Source: Myxococcus virescens (GTDB taxonomy: Bacteria; Myxococcota; Myxococcia; Myxococcales; Myxococcaceae). Taken from it: DNA of 64,000 bases. Positions 1-8,106 of the stretch are shown here, piece by piece. The notes beneath the pieces were generated by a model that worked only from the letters and a program-made list of their open reading frames with translations, made no database searches and was not told where the DNA came from. Positions within the stretch are counted from its first letter, which is position 1. Every line of letters starts with the position of its first letter. The stretch lies in contig NZ_FNAJ01000015.1 of assembly GCF_900101905.1 (NCBI RefSeq), positions 147,254 to 211,253 on the forward strand. Reading direction: 5' to 3'. Position numbers and translations under genes: made by a program.

Positions 1-177
1 GGGGTGCGCGTCCCCAGTGACTGCGAGGCCGGGACGTGCGGCACCTGCGTCACACGGGTCTGCGACGGCCAGCCCGACCACCGCGACACCTTCTTCCAGA
101 CGGAGCCCGCGGGTGACCAGCGCATGCTCGTCTGCGTGTCACGCGCCCGCTCCAAGCGGCTGGTGCTGGACCTCTGA
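1..177 (+). CDS. C-terminal part of a 2Fe-2S ferredoxin-domain oxidoreductase (vanillate/phthalate dioxygenase reductase type), truncated by window edge
   Basis: The reading frame is open from base 1 and ends at a TGA, giving 58 residues of the C-terminus only. It shows the plant-type ferredoxin cluster ligands: Cys8, Cys13 and Cys16 in CEAGTCGTC, and Cys46 in MLVCVSRA. The PDHRD stretch and the C-terminal LVLDL are typical of the ferredoxin domain that ends class IA dioxygenase reductases (vanillate demethylase and phthalate dioxygenase reductase families). Those enzymes pass electrons from NAD(P)H through FMN to the 2Fe-2S cluster and on to an oxygenase. The FMN and NAD domains would lie upstream of the window. 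The family assignment is firm for the domain; the substrate partner is unknown. Confidence 0.85.
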   Translation, partial: GVRVPSDCEAGTCGTCVTRVCDGQPDHRDTFFQTEPAGDQRMLVCVSRARSKRLVLDL

Positions 178-194
178 CACGGCCGGGCCGGGAG

Positions 195-3100
195 CTATGC
201 CGCCCTGCCCGACGCCTCCCGGCGAGCACGCGCCACTTCGGACCGGACGAGCTGACGCAAGGCTTCCGGGTCGAAGGGCTTCTCCACGCGCGGATTGCCC
301 ACACGCTCCAGGAACGTCCGCGCGGTGGCCGTGAAGGCGCCGCCGGTGATGAACACGATGCGCTCCGCCGCTCGCGAGTCCACCTGCGCGAGCGCGTCGT
401 ACAGGTCCATCCCGGTCATCTCCGGCATCATCAGGTCGCAGAGCACCACGTCGTAACGGGCCTCTGTCCCGGTCAGCTTCTCCAGGGCTCGCCGCGCGCT
501 CACCAACACATCCACGTCGTTCTCTCGCGCGAGGGTGCGACGGATGGCGCCACTCACCAGGGCATCGTCGTCCACCACCAGCACGCGGCCTCGCGTTGCC
601 GCCTCGGCGGGCGCTGGAGCCGGAGCGGCCTGGGCGGAGAACCGCCCACCCTCGCCCGCGCCGTCTGAAGGCGGCCCATCCGCGCTCCCGTGGGTGGACG
701 ACGGCGCTCCCAGGTGCGAGCCCACGGTGCCCACATCCGATGACCGTGACATGCCGGAGGTGACACTGGCGTCCTGCGCGGCCATCCGCCCTCCGTTCTC
801 CTGGCTTGCCGCCGGGGCGTCGGAATCCGCTGCCCGGCCGTCCGTGGACTTCGCCTGCGGAGGCGTGATGCCCCCTCCAGCGCCTTGCGCCCGCTCCGGA
901 GCAGAGGCTCGCGGCGCCGAGTCCAGCTCGCCACGCAGGCGCATCGTGGTCGCGTCGCTCGCCGCCACACCGTGCTCGACAGACACGTCGGGCGCCGTTG
1001 CGATGTGTCCCGAAGACGCTGGAGTCCCAGGCACCGCGGTCCCCGGCACGCCTCGCTCCGACGTCGCGGGAGGCTCCACCGAGGCACCGTCCCCGCCAGC
1101 CCGCTGCGCCTCCGCCGCGGCCCTCAGCGTCACGCGGAACACCGAGCCCCGCCCGGCCTCGCTGTCCACGACGATGGTGCCGCCCATGGCCGTCAGGTAG
1201 GCGTGGCACAGCGACAACCCCAGCCCCGTGCCCACGCCCACCGGCTTCGTCGTGTAGAAGGGGTCGAAGATGCGGCCGAGCAGCTCCGGCGAAATCCCGC
1301 TGCCCGTGTCGCGCACCTCCGTCACCACCCGCCCATCCGGGCCCCTGCGCGTGACGAGCCGCACCTCGTTCGACTCCGCCTGTCCCTCCGGCAGCGCCTG
1401 CGCCGCGTTGATGAGCAGGTTGAGGAACACCTGCGCCAGGCGCGCCTCGTTGCCCTCCACGCGCGGCACGTCGCCGTAGTCGCGCACCAGCTTCGCGCGT
1501 GGGCGCAGCTCGCCCATGGCAATCTTCACCGCCGAGTCGAGCACCGCGTGCAGTTCCACCGGCCCCTGCTTCTCGTCATCCGGCCGGGAGAACATCTTCA
1601 AGTCCTGGACGATGCGCCGCACGCGGTCCGCGCCCAGCAGCGCGTCACGCAGCGCCTGATTCACATCCTTCAAGCGAGCGCCCACGTCGCGCGTCCCGTC
1701 CAACTCCCGCGCGAGCGCGTCCGCCTCCTCGCTGGCGTGCTCCAGGTTCGACACGATGTACGCCAGCGGGTTGTTGATTTCGTGCCCCACGCCCGCCGCG
1801 AGCTGTCCCACCGCCGCCAGCCGCCCCGTCTGCACGAGCTGCGCCTGCGCCTGCCGGAGCGTGCGCATGTTCGCCTCCAGCTCCGCGTTGGCCCGCGCCA
1901 GCGCCTGCGTGCGGTCCTTCACGCGCTCCGCCAGCCACCGCTCGCGGTCCTTCAACTGCCCCACGCGCAGCAGGTACACGCTGACGCCCAGAATCCCCAC
2001 GCCCAGCACGCACAGCAGCCAGAAGCCCGTGCGCTGCCACAGCTTCGGCTCCAAGACGACGTCCAGGGACACCGGCTCGGTCCATCCGCCGTCCCGGCCC
2101 TTCGCCTGGACCTCGAAGCGGTAGCTGCCTGGCCGCAGGCCGTTGTACAGGGCCCGCCGCGACTCCGCGTGCACCCAGGTGTCGTCATGGCCCGCCAGCC
2201 GGTAGCGGAAGGGCAGCCGCGCCGCGTCCACCGGCGTGAAGGCCGTGAAGCGAATCTCCAGCCGCGAGGCCCCGGGCTCCAGCTCCACCGGCCCCTCCAT
2301 CGGCACCGGCGTGCCCTGGACGCGCACCTCTTCAATCCGCACCTCGGGCGGCTGCCGGCTCTCGCGCACCCGCACCGGGTCCACCACGATGGCGCCGCGC
2401 AGGTTGGTGAACCACAGCCGCCCGTCCTCCCCCCGCCACGCCGACGGCTGCGTGTTGCCGTTGCACTCCGCGCTGCGCATGCCGTCGCGCGTGTCGAAGT
2501 CCAGCGTCGTCAGACGCGGACGCACGCCAGCCGCCACGTCCTCCAGGTCGCGCCGGGACACGCGGGACACGCCCTTGTTGCTGCTCATCCACAGCGAGCC
2601 GTCCCCGTCCGGCACCAGGCTGAACACCGCGTCGTCGTACAGGCCCTGCGCGACGGTGAAGCGCGCCCAGGTGCCCTCGCGCCACCGGCCCAGCCCCGTC
2701 TCCGTGCCCACCCACACCGTACCGTCAGGGTCCGCGTGCAGCGCCAGCACCAGGTCGCCCGGCAACCCGTCCTGCTGCGTGAAGCGCTGGAAGCCCTTCT
2801 GCTCGCCGTCCCAGCGCACCAGCCCCGTGTCCGAGCCGAACCACACCCGGCCGCGCGAGTCCTCCACCATGACGATGATGGGGTTGGTGAAGCCCTGCTT
2901 CGGGCCGTACACCGTCACGCCGCCGCCATGCATCCGCGCCAGGCCCGCTTGCGTGCCCAGCCACGTGTCCCCCCGCGAGTCGACCAGGATGGCCGTCACC
3001 ACGTCGTGCGGCAGCCCCTGCGCGCGCGACACCCGCGTGAAGCGCTGGCCGTCATACCGGTATGCACCGGTGAGGGTGCCCACCCACAGCGTCCCGTCAT

Positions 3101-4301
3101 GCGCCTCGTGCATCGCGGGGATGACGCTCTCCGGCAGGCCCTGCTCGGTGCCCACGTGGTGGAACGTGTGGTTCTCGTACCGGAACAGACCGCTGGTGGT
3201 CCCCACCCACAGCGTGCCGCGGCGGTCCTCCAGCACGGCGCTGACCGTCTCGTCGGCCAGCCCCTCGGGGATGCCATATGTGGCGAAGGGACCGTCACGC
3301 AGGCGCATCAGGCCCGAATAGGTGCCCACCCAGAGGTGGCCGTCCCGGTCCTCCAGCAGCGACAGCACCGCGGACTCCGCCATCCACTCCATGCCGGGCA
3401 CCGGCTCGCTGAAGCCCTTCGTGTTGTGCCGCGTCAGGCCGCCGCGATGCGTGCCCACCCAGAGGTTGCCGTCACCGTCGGCGTACAGCGCGTTGACGGA
3501 CAGGGACGGCAGGCCATCGTCGGTCGTGAAGCGCTGAGCCACCACGCCATTCCACGAATAGAGGCCCGCCTTCGTCCCCAGCCAGAGCACGCCCGTCGCA
3601 TCGCGCCGCAGCGCCATCACATAGGGCCGGGACTCCGGCCCGGGGAAGGGGAACGGCGCCGGCTCCACGCGCCCATCCACCCACCGGGCCAGCCCCTCCG
3701 GCGTGCCCACCCAGAGCGACGTGCCCTCACCGGGCGTCAGCGCCGTGATGTGGGAGGCGGGCAGGCCATCCGCCACCGTGTACTGGCGCGTCACGCTCTC
3801 GCCCATGCGCACCTGCCAGAGCCCCGCGGTCGTGCCCACCCACAGCAAGCCATCCGCCGCCACCAGCGTCTCCACCCGCGCGGTCTCCAGCGGCCCGGCG
3901 GCGCCCGGGGCGCGCTCGAAGCGGCCGTCGCGGTACGCCACCAATCCCTGGCCCGTGCCCACCCACAGCGTGCCCGACGCATCCTCCGCGAGCGCCTTGA
4001 TGGTGTGGTTGCGCAGCTCCGGCGTATTGCGCTTGTCGAACACGGTGAAGCGCGCGCCGTCGAAACGGGCCAGCCCCTCCCACGTGCCCAGCCAGAGGTA
4101 GCCGTCGCGCGTCTGCACCATGGACAGCAGGCTGTTCTGCGGCAGCCCGTCGTCGCTGCGCCACATGTCCTGGCTGTACTGCGAGACACGACGCTGGGGG
4201 TCCAGGGCCATGCCCGGCGTCGCCAGGATGAGTCCCACGAAGAAGAACCACCCGATGAACCCCCGCCCGAGAGCGCGGGCTCGCTGCCCCGGAGTGCGCA
4301 T
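195..4301 (-). CDS. Hybrid two-component sensor histidine kinase: beta-propeller, Y_Y_Y, HisKA, HATPase, receiver
   Basis: About 1,368 residues. The start at 4301 gives a basic N-terminus and a hydrophobic signal/anchor; the frame also has an in-frame ATG at 4340. Residues ~40-600 hold more than ten LWVGT..GL-type blades of a periplasmic two-component-regulator propeller. A Y_Y_Y domain follows (~665-750), then one TM helix (~755-780). The HisKA H-box GHEINNPLAY sits near 839, with an N-box (LLINAAQAL) and G-boxes (DTGSGIS, GTGLGLS) behind it. A ~150-residue Pro/Ala/Ser-rich linker leads to a C-terminal receiver (VDDDAL, phosphoacceptor in CDLMMPEM). Most HTCS-type proteins end in an AraC-type HTH; here there is none, so phosphate is presumably relayed to another protein. 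The ligand is unknown. Confidence 0.93.
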   Translation of the reverse strand: MRTPGQRARALGRGFIGWFFFVGLILATPGMALDPQRRVSQYSQDMWRSDDGLPQNSLLSMVQTRDGYLWLGTWEGLARFDGARFTVFDKRNTPELRNHTIKALAEDASGTLWVGTGQGLVAYRDGRFERAPGAAGPLETARVETLVAADGLLWVGTTAGLWQVRMGESVTRQYTVADGLPASHITALTPGEGTSLWVGTPEGLARWVDGRVEPAPFPFPGPESRPYVMALRRDATGVLWLGTKAGLYSWNGVVAQRFTTDDGLPSLSVNALYADGDGNLWVGTHRGGLTRHNTKGFSEPVPGMEWMAESAVLSLLEDRDGHLWVGTYSGLMRLRDGPFATYGIPEGLADETVSAVLEDRRGTLWVGTTSGLFRYENHTFHHVGTEQGLPESVIPAMHEAHDGTLWVGTLTGAYRYDGQRFTRVSRAQGLPHDVVTAILVDSRGDTWLGTQAGLARMHGGGVTVYGPKQGFTNPIIVMVEDSRGRVWFGSDTGLVRWDGEQKGFQRFTQQDGLPGDLVLALHADPDGTVWVGTETGLGRWREGTWARFTVAQGLYDDAVFSLVPDGDGSLWMSSNKGVSRVSRRDLEDVAAGVRPRLTTLDFDTRDGMRSAECNGNTQPSAWRGEDGRLWFTNLRGAIVVDPVRVRESRQPPEVRIEEVRVQGTPVPMEGPVELEPGASRLEIRFTAFTPVDAARLPFRYRLAGHDDTWVHAESRRALYNGLRPGSYRFEVQAKGRDGGWTEPVSLDVVLEPKLWQRTGFWLLCVLGVGILGVSVYLLRVGQLKDRERWLAERVKDRTQALARANAELEANMRTLRQAQAQLVQTGRLAAVGQLAAGVGHEINNPLAYIVSNLEHASEEADALARELDGTRDVGARLKDVNQALRDALLGADRVRRIVQDLKMFSRPDDEKQGPVELHAVLDSAVKIAMGELRPRAKLVRDYGDVPRVEGNEARLAQVFLNLLINAAQALPEGQAESNEVRLVTRRGPDGRVVTEVRDTGSGISPELLGRIFDPFYTTKPVGVGTGLGLSLCHAYLTAMGGTIVVDSEAGRGSVFRVTLRAAAEAQRAGGDGASVEPPATSERGVPGTAVPGTPASSGHIATAPDVSVEHGVAASDATTMRLRGELDSAPRASAPERAQGAGGGITPPQAKSTDGRAADSDAPAASQENGGRMAAQDASVTSGMSRSSDVGTVGSHLGAPSSTHGSADGPPSDGAGEGGRFSAQAAPAPAPAEAATRGRVLVVDDDALVSGAIRRTLARENDVDVLVSARRALEKLTGTEARYDVVLCDLMMPEMTGMDLYDALAQVDSRAAERIVFITGGAFTATARTFLERVGNPRVEKPFDPEALRQLVRSEVARARREASGRAA

Positions 4302-4367
4302 GTCGCACGCAGTGTCCAGCAGAAACGGCCCAGAGGCCACACGCCGCCGAATTCACCGGAGGTGGAA

Positions 4368-4380
4368 CGTTCAGTGAACG
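4368..4380. promoter_or_regulatory. Perfect inverted repeat CGTTCAGTGAACG, possible operator upstream of the sensor kinase
   Basis: Two 6-base arms, CGTTCA and TGAACG, surround a single G. The site lies 67 bases upstream of the preferred kinase start (4301) and 28 bases upstream of the alternative ATG at 4340. Dyad symmetry close to a start suggests binding by a dimeric regulator, but nothing identifies which one. Confidence 0.3.
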
Positions 4381-4472
4381 GTCTTGGCGGCAGCGGCGAG
4401 GGACCGGCCTCCTCCCCCTGTACAGCCCCACCGACTTCCCCCCGCCGCTGCCGCCGCGCCGCCACCACCTGT

Positions 4473-4499
4473 GGAGCCGGGAACCGCACCCCCGGCTCC
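4473..4499. other. Perfect 9-bp hairpin (GGAGCCGGG / CCCGGCTCC, 9-base loop)
   Basis: The arms are 4473-4481 and 4491-4499. There is no T-run on either side, so it is not a canonical intrinsic terminator. It lies in the divergent intergenic region, where a terminator would not be expected. It could be a transcript leader structure or chance in GC-rich DNA. Confidence 0.35.
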
Positions 4500-4711
4500 G
4501 TCATGGCCTTGGCCATTGCGCGCCCGGCGAGGAGGCCCCGGTGGTGGCGGAGGCCTCCGACGCGTCGCGCAGGGGTGAAGATGCGAGCCACGCCCCCACC
4601 GCGCCACTGCGGGAATGCGACACCCTGGGTGTCCCCCGGTCGAACCCAGCGGAGCCATGAGGCGCACGTCCTCCCGTCCGGTCTATGCTCCACGCGCCGA
4701 AAAGAGGGTGG

Positions 4712-5383
4712 ATGAGCAACGGGTCGTTGTTTGCGACGGACCAGGTGACCACGCAGGGGCGGTACCAGTGGCACCTGTGGGTGGCGGATGTGCTGGACCT
4801 GGGGACGTCCGTCCTCGTGGGCTGGGGCGCGTTACGCGCGCTGGAGCAGGACCGCACCCCACTATCGATGCCCCTGGCCATGGCCCTGGCGTGGCTCACC
4901 GCGTCCGCCGTGGGCGGATTGACGGGCCGGACCTTCTGGCGACAGGTGGCCGGGGTGAAGCTGGTGCGCGCGGAGCACACGCCCGGGTTGCTCCGTGGCC
5001 TGGCCCGCGCCTTCACCACGCCGCTGGACCTGCTGCTGAACGCGGTGCTGATGCGCCGTCCCCTGGACACGCTGCTCGGGCTCCACGCGGAGCCCGTCGT
5101 CTCCGGCGCGGGCCCTCGCCTCAAGGGCGTGGCGCTCCAGCTGCCCTGGCTGGCGGTGCTGGCGGGCGCGGTGTGGCTGCTCGTCACCCCCACCAAGGCG
5201 GAGATGCTCCAGTACCTGGGCCGCACGCTGACGGGCTGGCACTGCTGCCACGGCACGCGCGAGATGACGTGGCAGTGCCGCACGTCCCTGGACCGCGCGG
5301 TGCGCAACGCCCGGAGTGGGGACGCCGAGGTGAAGGCGCTCGTCGCCGACTGCCCCGTCGCCCGCGCGCGGCTGGGGCCTTGA
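4712..5383 (+). CDS. RDD-family membrane protein
   Basis: About 223 residues. The start at ATG 4712 is preferred because a purine-rich AAGAGGGTGG lies directly upstream; ATG 4685 is also in frame. Hydrophobic helices appear near residues 20-45, 55-75 and 150-175. The stretch GRTFWRQVAGVKLVRA, followed by LARAFTTPLD and then LDTLLG, matches the loop and second helix of RDD proteins, although the first Arg-Asp pair is replaced by VADVLDL. RDD proteins are small inner-membrane proteins; some have been linked to ion transport. The C-terminal soluble tail carries four Cys residues (HCCHGTREMTWQC and a later C). Function cannot be set more closely. Confidence 0.7.
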   Translation: MSNGSLFATDQVTTQGRYQWHLWVADVLDLGTSVLVGWGALRALEQDRTPLSMPLAMALAWLTASAVGGLTGRTFWRQVAGVKLVRAEHTPGLLRGLARAFTTPLDLLLNAVLMRRPLDTLLGLHAEPVVSGAGPRLKGVALQLPWLAVLAGAVWLLVTPTKAEMLQYLGRTLTGWHCCHGTREMTWQCRTSLDRAVRNARSGDAEVKALVADCPVARARLGP

Positions 5384-5414
5384 GCCTTCCGCGTCCGTCA
5401 CGGCGCGGAGCGCC

Positions 5415-7757
5415 TCAGCGCACCTTCACCCGCAGCTCGCCTTCCTTGCAGATGACGCCCAGATAGCCGGAGCCCACGTCGAAGTTCGGGTTGTGGCGGA
5501 AACGGCTGGCCGTCTTCCGCTCCCCGGCCTTCACGACGCCCAGCCACGCCGCTTTGCGGATGTCCTTCACCACGTAACAGTCCGTCCAGTCGATGGACTC
5601 GTGGTTCTGGACCTCCACACCCGGGTCCAGGAAGCCGCCCACCCCGCCCTGCTCGCTCGCGTGGCCGCGCAGCGTGCGCTTCGCGGGGGCCGCGGCCACG
5701 ACGGCCTCCACCTCGCCCTTGTCGGGCTCGGCGGCCTGCGCCTGGGACTCCTCGGTCGCCGACGCGTCGGCGGGGGCGTCATCCCGTCCAGGCGCCGCCA
5801 CGAAGAGGTCCTCCGAAGCCGCCAGGGCACGGTCATCCAGTTCGATGAACGCCCGCGTCGGTCGCATCACGGCGCCGCGTCCTGGCCGCACCACCCGGGC
5901 CCGCCCCAGCACCTCGCGCTTGCCGCTCTTCAACGGCCCCAGCACGTCCATCTCCACACCTGGGAGGAAGCCCCGCCCGATGATGCTCCGGTCGACATAG
6001 TAGCGCCCGTTCGCGCGCTGAATCGGGAGCACCTTCGCCGGCGTGGCATAGACGACGGCGGGCTCGACGGGGACCGCCGGCTTCTTCGCGGACGTCTTCA
6101 CCGACGCGGGGCGTGGCGCCCGAGCCCGCTCGGGCTCCGCCTGGTCGTTCTCGGCGCGCGCCGAGGACGGCGCGGACGCCACCTCTGCGACACCCGGCCC
6201 GCCCGCGGCCACCACCGCCGCACCGGCGTCAGCGCCCGTGCCCGCGTCGGACAAGGGCGCTGCTTCCGCGCTCGCCTCCTGCCGCGCGGCGGCGACGGGC
6301 GTCTCCACCCCCTCGTCCGAAGCCGGGGGCGACGCGACCTGCCCTGAAGCACCGGCCACGGGGCCGGTGGCCACCGGCGCCACGCCCGACGACTGGACGA
6401 CGAGCGCGGTGACGGCGGAGGTGGCAATCACCAGCAACACGGCGATGGCGGCATAGAGCCCCACCGGCCGCTTCCGGGACGTCCGTTCCTCCAGCGCCGC
6501 CGCGGACACGACGGTGGGCGCGACGACGGACTGGGACGCGGCGGGCTCGCCCCCCGGAGCCACCCCGACGCCGGAGGGCGAGTCGGAAGGCGGCCGCACC
6601 GTGGTGCTCCCGGTGCCCAGGTCATCGCCGTCCGCATAGATGGCGCCGGGACGGGCCACGCCTCCCGAGCCGAACCCGGGCTGCGCCGCCGGGCCGCGCA
6701 TCAGCGTGGGCTCGAAGCCCACGGCCGGCTGCGGCCCGGTGCCATAGCCCGGCGCGGGGGTGCGGCGGTGGTTGGAGGACGAAGACACCTTGGAGATGAG
6801 CTTGCGCTGGGCGTCGAACGCCTCCGGGCACAGCGCGCGCACGAAGTGGCCCACCTCCTCGGCGCCCATCGCGGTCCCCGAGCGCACCAACTCCGTGTTG
6901 AGCGCGCGCGCCAGCTCGTCCGAACGCATGTAGCGGTCGTCCGGGCGGGCCGCCAGCGCGCGGCGCACGACGGCGTCCAGCGCGGCGTCCACGTCCGGCC
7001 GCAGCTCGCTCAGCGATGGCACCACCGGCTGCGACATGGCTGCCATCATCTCGCCCACCGTCCCGTGGGGGATGAGCGAGCGGCCGGCCAGCATCTCCCA
7101 CACCACGACGCCACACGAATAGATGTCGCTGCGGTGGTCCAGGGGCTCGGCGCGCACCTGCTCGGGGGACATGTACCCCAGCTTCCCCATCACCGTGGAC
7201 GGCAGCGTGTACTTGCTGCGCGCCGCGGACTTGGCGAGGCCGAAGTCGATGACCTTCACCTCGCCCTCGTAGGACACCATGACGTTGTGCGGGGACACGT
7301 CGCGGTGGACGATGCCCAGCGGCGAGCCGTCCGGCCCCGTCTTGCGGTGCGCGTAGCCCAGGCCCTCCGCGATGCGCTGGCCGAGGAACAACGCCACCGG
7401 CACCGGCACCGCCACGCCCTGCGAGCGCGCCTGCTCCAACAGGTAGGCCAGGTCCACGCCGGCCACGTACTCCAACGCCATGAAGTACGTGCCGTCCGCC
7501 TCACCCATGTCGTAGACCTGGGCAATGGACGAGTGCACCAGGTGCACCAGCACCTTGGCCTCGTGGTGGAACCGGTCCAGGAACTGACGGTCCTTCAGCA
7601 GCGCCGGCAGAATCGTCTTCACGATGCACGGCTTCTCGAAGCCGGCCGCGCCGCTGATTTTCGCCAGGTACACCTCCCCCATGCCCCCCTGGCCCAGGGG
7701 GTGGACGAGCTCATAGCGCCCGAGGAAGCGGGAGGACTCTGTAGGGACGGTACTCAT
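5415..7757 (-). CDS. Transmembrane Ser/Thr protein kinase (PknB/eukaryotic-like, Myxococcus Pkn type)
   Basis: 780 residues from an ATG. An N-terminal kinase domain (~12-280) has the glycine loop GQGGMGEVY, the VAP-Lys equivalent in CIVKTI, the catalytic loop HRDVSPHNVM (~148) and DFGLAK (~171), then GYMSPEQV. The Asp in HRD and the DFG are intact, so it should be active. A Ser/Pro/Gly-rich linker leads to one TM helix (~429-448). An Ala-rich extracytoplasmic segment follows, then a C-terminal domain with a folded-looking part (~570-780). Such kinases sit in the inner membrane and signal development, motility and stress in myxobacteria. It is divergent from the subtilase gene downstream, and the ligand of the outer part is unknown. 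Confidence 0.93.
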   Translation of the reverse strand: MSTVPTESSRFLGRYELVHPLGQGGMGEVYLAKISGAAGFEKPCIVKTILPALLKDRQFLDRFHHEAKVLVHLVHSSIAQVYDMGEADGTYFMALEYVAGVDLAYLLEQARSQGVAVPVPVALFLGQRIAEGLGYAHRKTGPDGSPLGIVHRDVSPHNVMVSYEGEVKVIDFGLAKSAARSKYTLPSTVMGKLGYMSPEQVRAEPLDHRSDIYSCGVVVWEMLAGRSLIPHGTVGEMMAAMSQPVVPSLSELRPDVDAALDAVVRRALAARPDDRYMRSDELARALNTELVRSGTAMGAEEVGHFVRALCPEAFDAQRKLISKVSSSSNHRRTPAPGYGTGPQPAVGFEPTLMRGPAAQPGFGSGGVARPGAIYADGDDLGTGSTTVRPPSDSPSGVGVAPGGEPAASQSVVAPTVVSAAALEERTSRKRPVGLYAAIAVLLVIATSAVTALVVQSSGVAPVATGPVAGASGQVASPPASDEGVETPVAAARQEASAEAAPLSDAGTGADAGAAVVAAGGPGVAEVASAPSSARAENDQAEPERARAPRPASVKTSAKKPAVPVEPAVVYATPAKVLPIQRANGRYYVDRSIIGRGFLPGVEMDVLGPLKSGKREVLGRARVVRPGRGAVMRPTRAFIELDDRALAASEDLFVAAPGRDDAPADASATEESQAQAAEPDKGEVEAVVAAAPAKRTLRGHASEQGGVGGFLDPGVEVQNHESIDWTDCYVVKDIRKAAWLGVVKAGERKTASRFRHNPNFDVGSGYLGVICKEGELRVKVR

Positions 7758-8106
7758 GGCGTCTGGCGGCAGCGAAGCACCCGAAAGCGGACGGAATCAA
7801 GAAGCGGGCAACTTCCTTCCCTCTGACACCGCCAGGGCCTTGGACGGAAACTCGCCCTCCGACAGTGCGCCCGCCGCGTACCCGTCGGGCGGGGTGGGTG
7901 TTCAGGAGCGCGGTGAATGCCGGGTGCGTGCGTGAAGGCAACCCTGATTTGGGGTTCCCATCCGCCGCTCAACACATGCGGTGTGCACCGCCGCACCTCA
8001 GGCAGGGGGGCACCCCCCAGTCCGTTGCCACGCTTTCGCGAAATGCGCTCCCTGGGGGATGCGCGCCCGGTGTCTCCGCCGGGTGCCGTTCGAGAAGGAG
8101 CGGCTC
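7758..8106. other. Intergenic region between divergent kinase and subtilase genes
   Basis: 349 bases with no supported gene. It carries the promoters of both flanking genes. The only marked signal is the GAGAAGGAG Shine-Dalgarno just before the subtilase ATG at 8107. I see no strong inverted repeat or promoter consensus. Confidence 0.6.

Larger units (their letters stand above)
4302..4711. other. Intergenic region between divergent sensor kinase and RDD genes
   Basis: About 410 bases with no convincing gene. It must contain the promoters of the two divergently transcribed flanking genes. It holds a 13-base inverted repeat at 4368-4380 and a 9-bp perfect hairpin at 4473-4499, listed separately. 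A TCGAACC string near 4640 was checked as a minus-strand tRNA T-loop, but the flanks do not pair. Confidence 0.6.

Noticed and set aside
4630..4660. Possible tRNA T-arm on the minus strand (GGTTCGACC)
   Set aside because: The flanking bases do not form a T-stem and no acceptor or anticodon arm can be drawn.
885..4715. Very long open frame on the plus strand opposite the sensor kinase
   Set aside because: It is an antisense shadow: its translation is dominated by His, Arg, Gln and Ala, as expected from the high third-position GC of the real gene.
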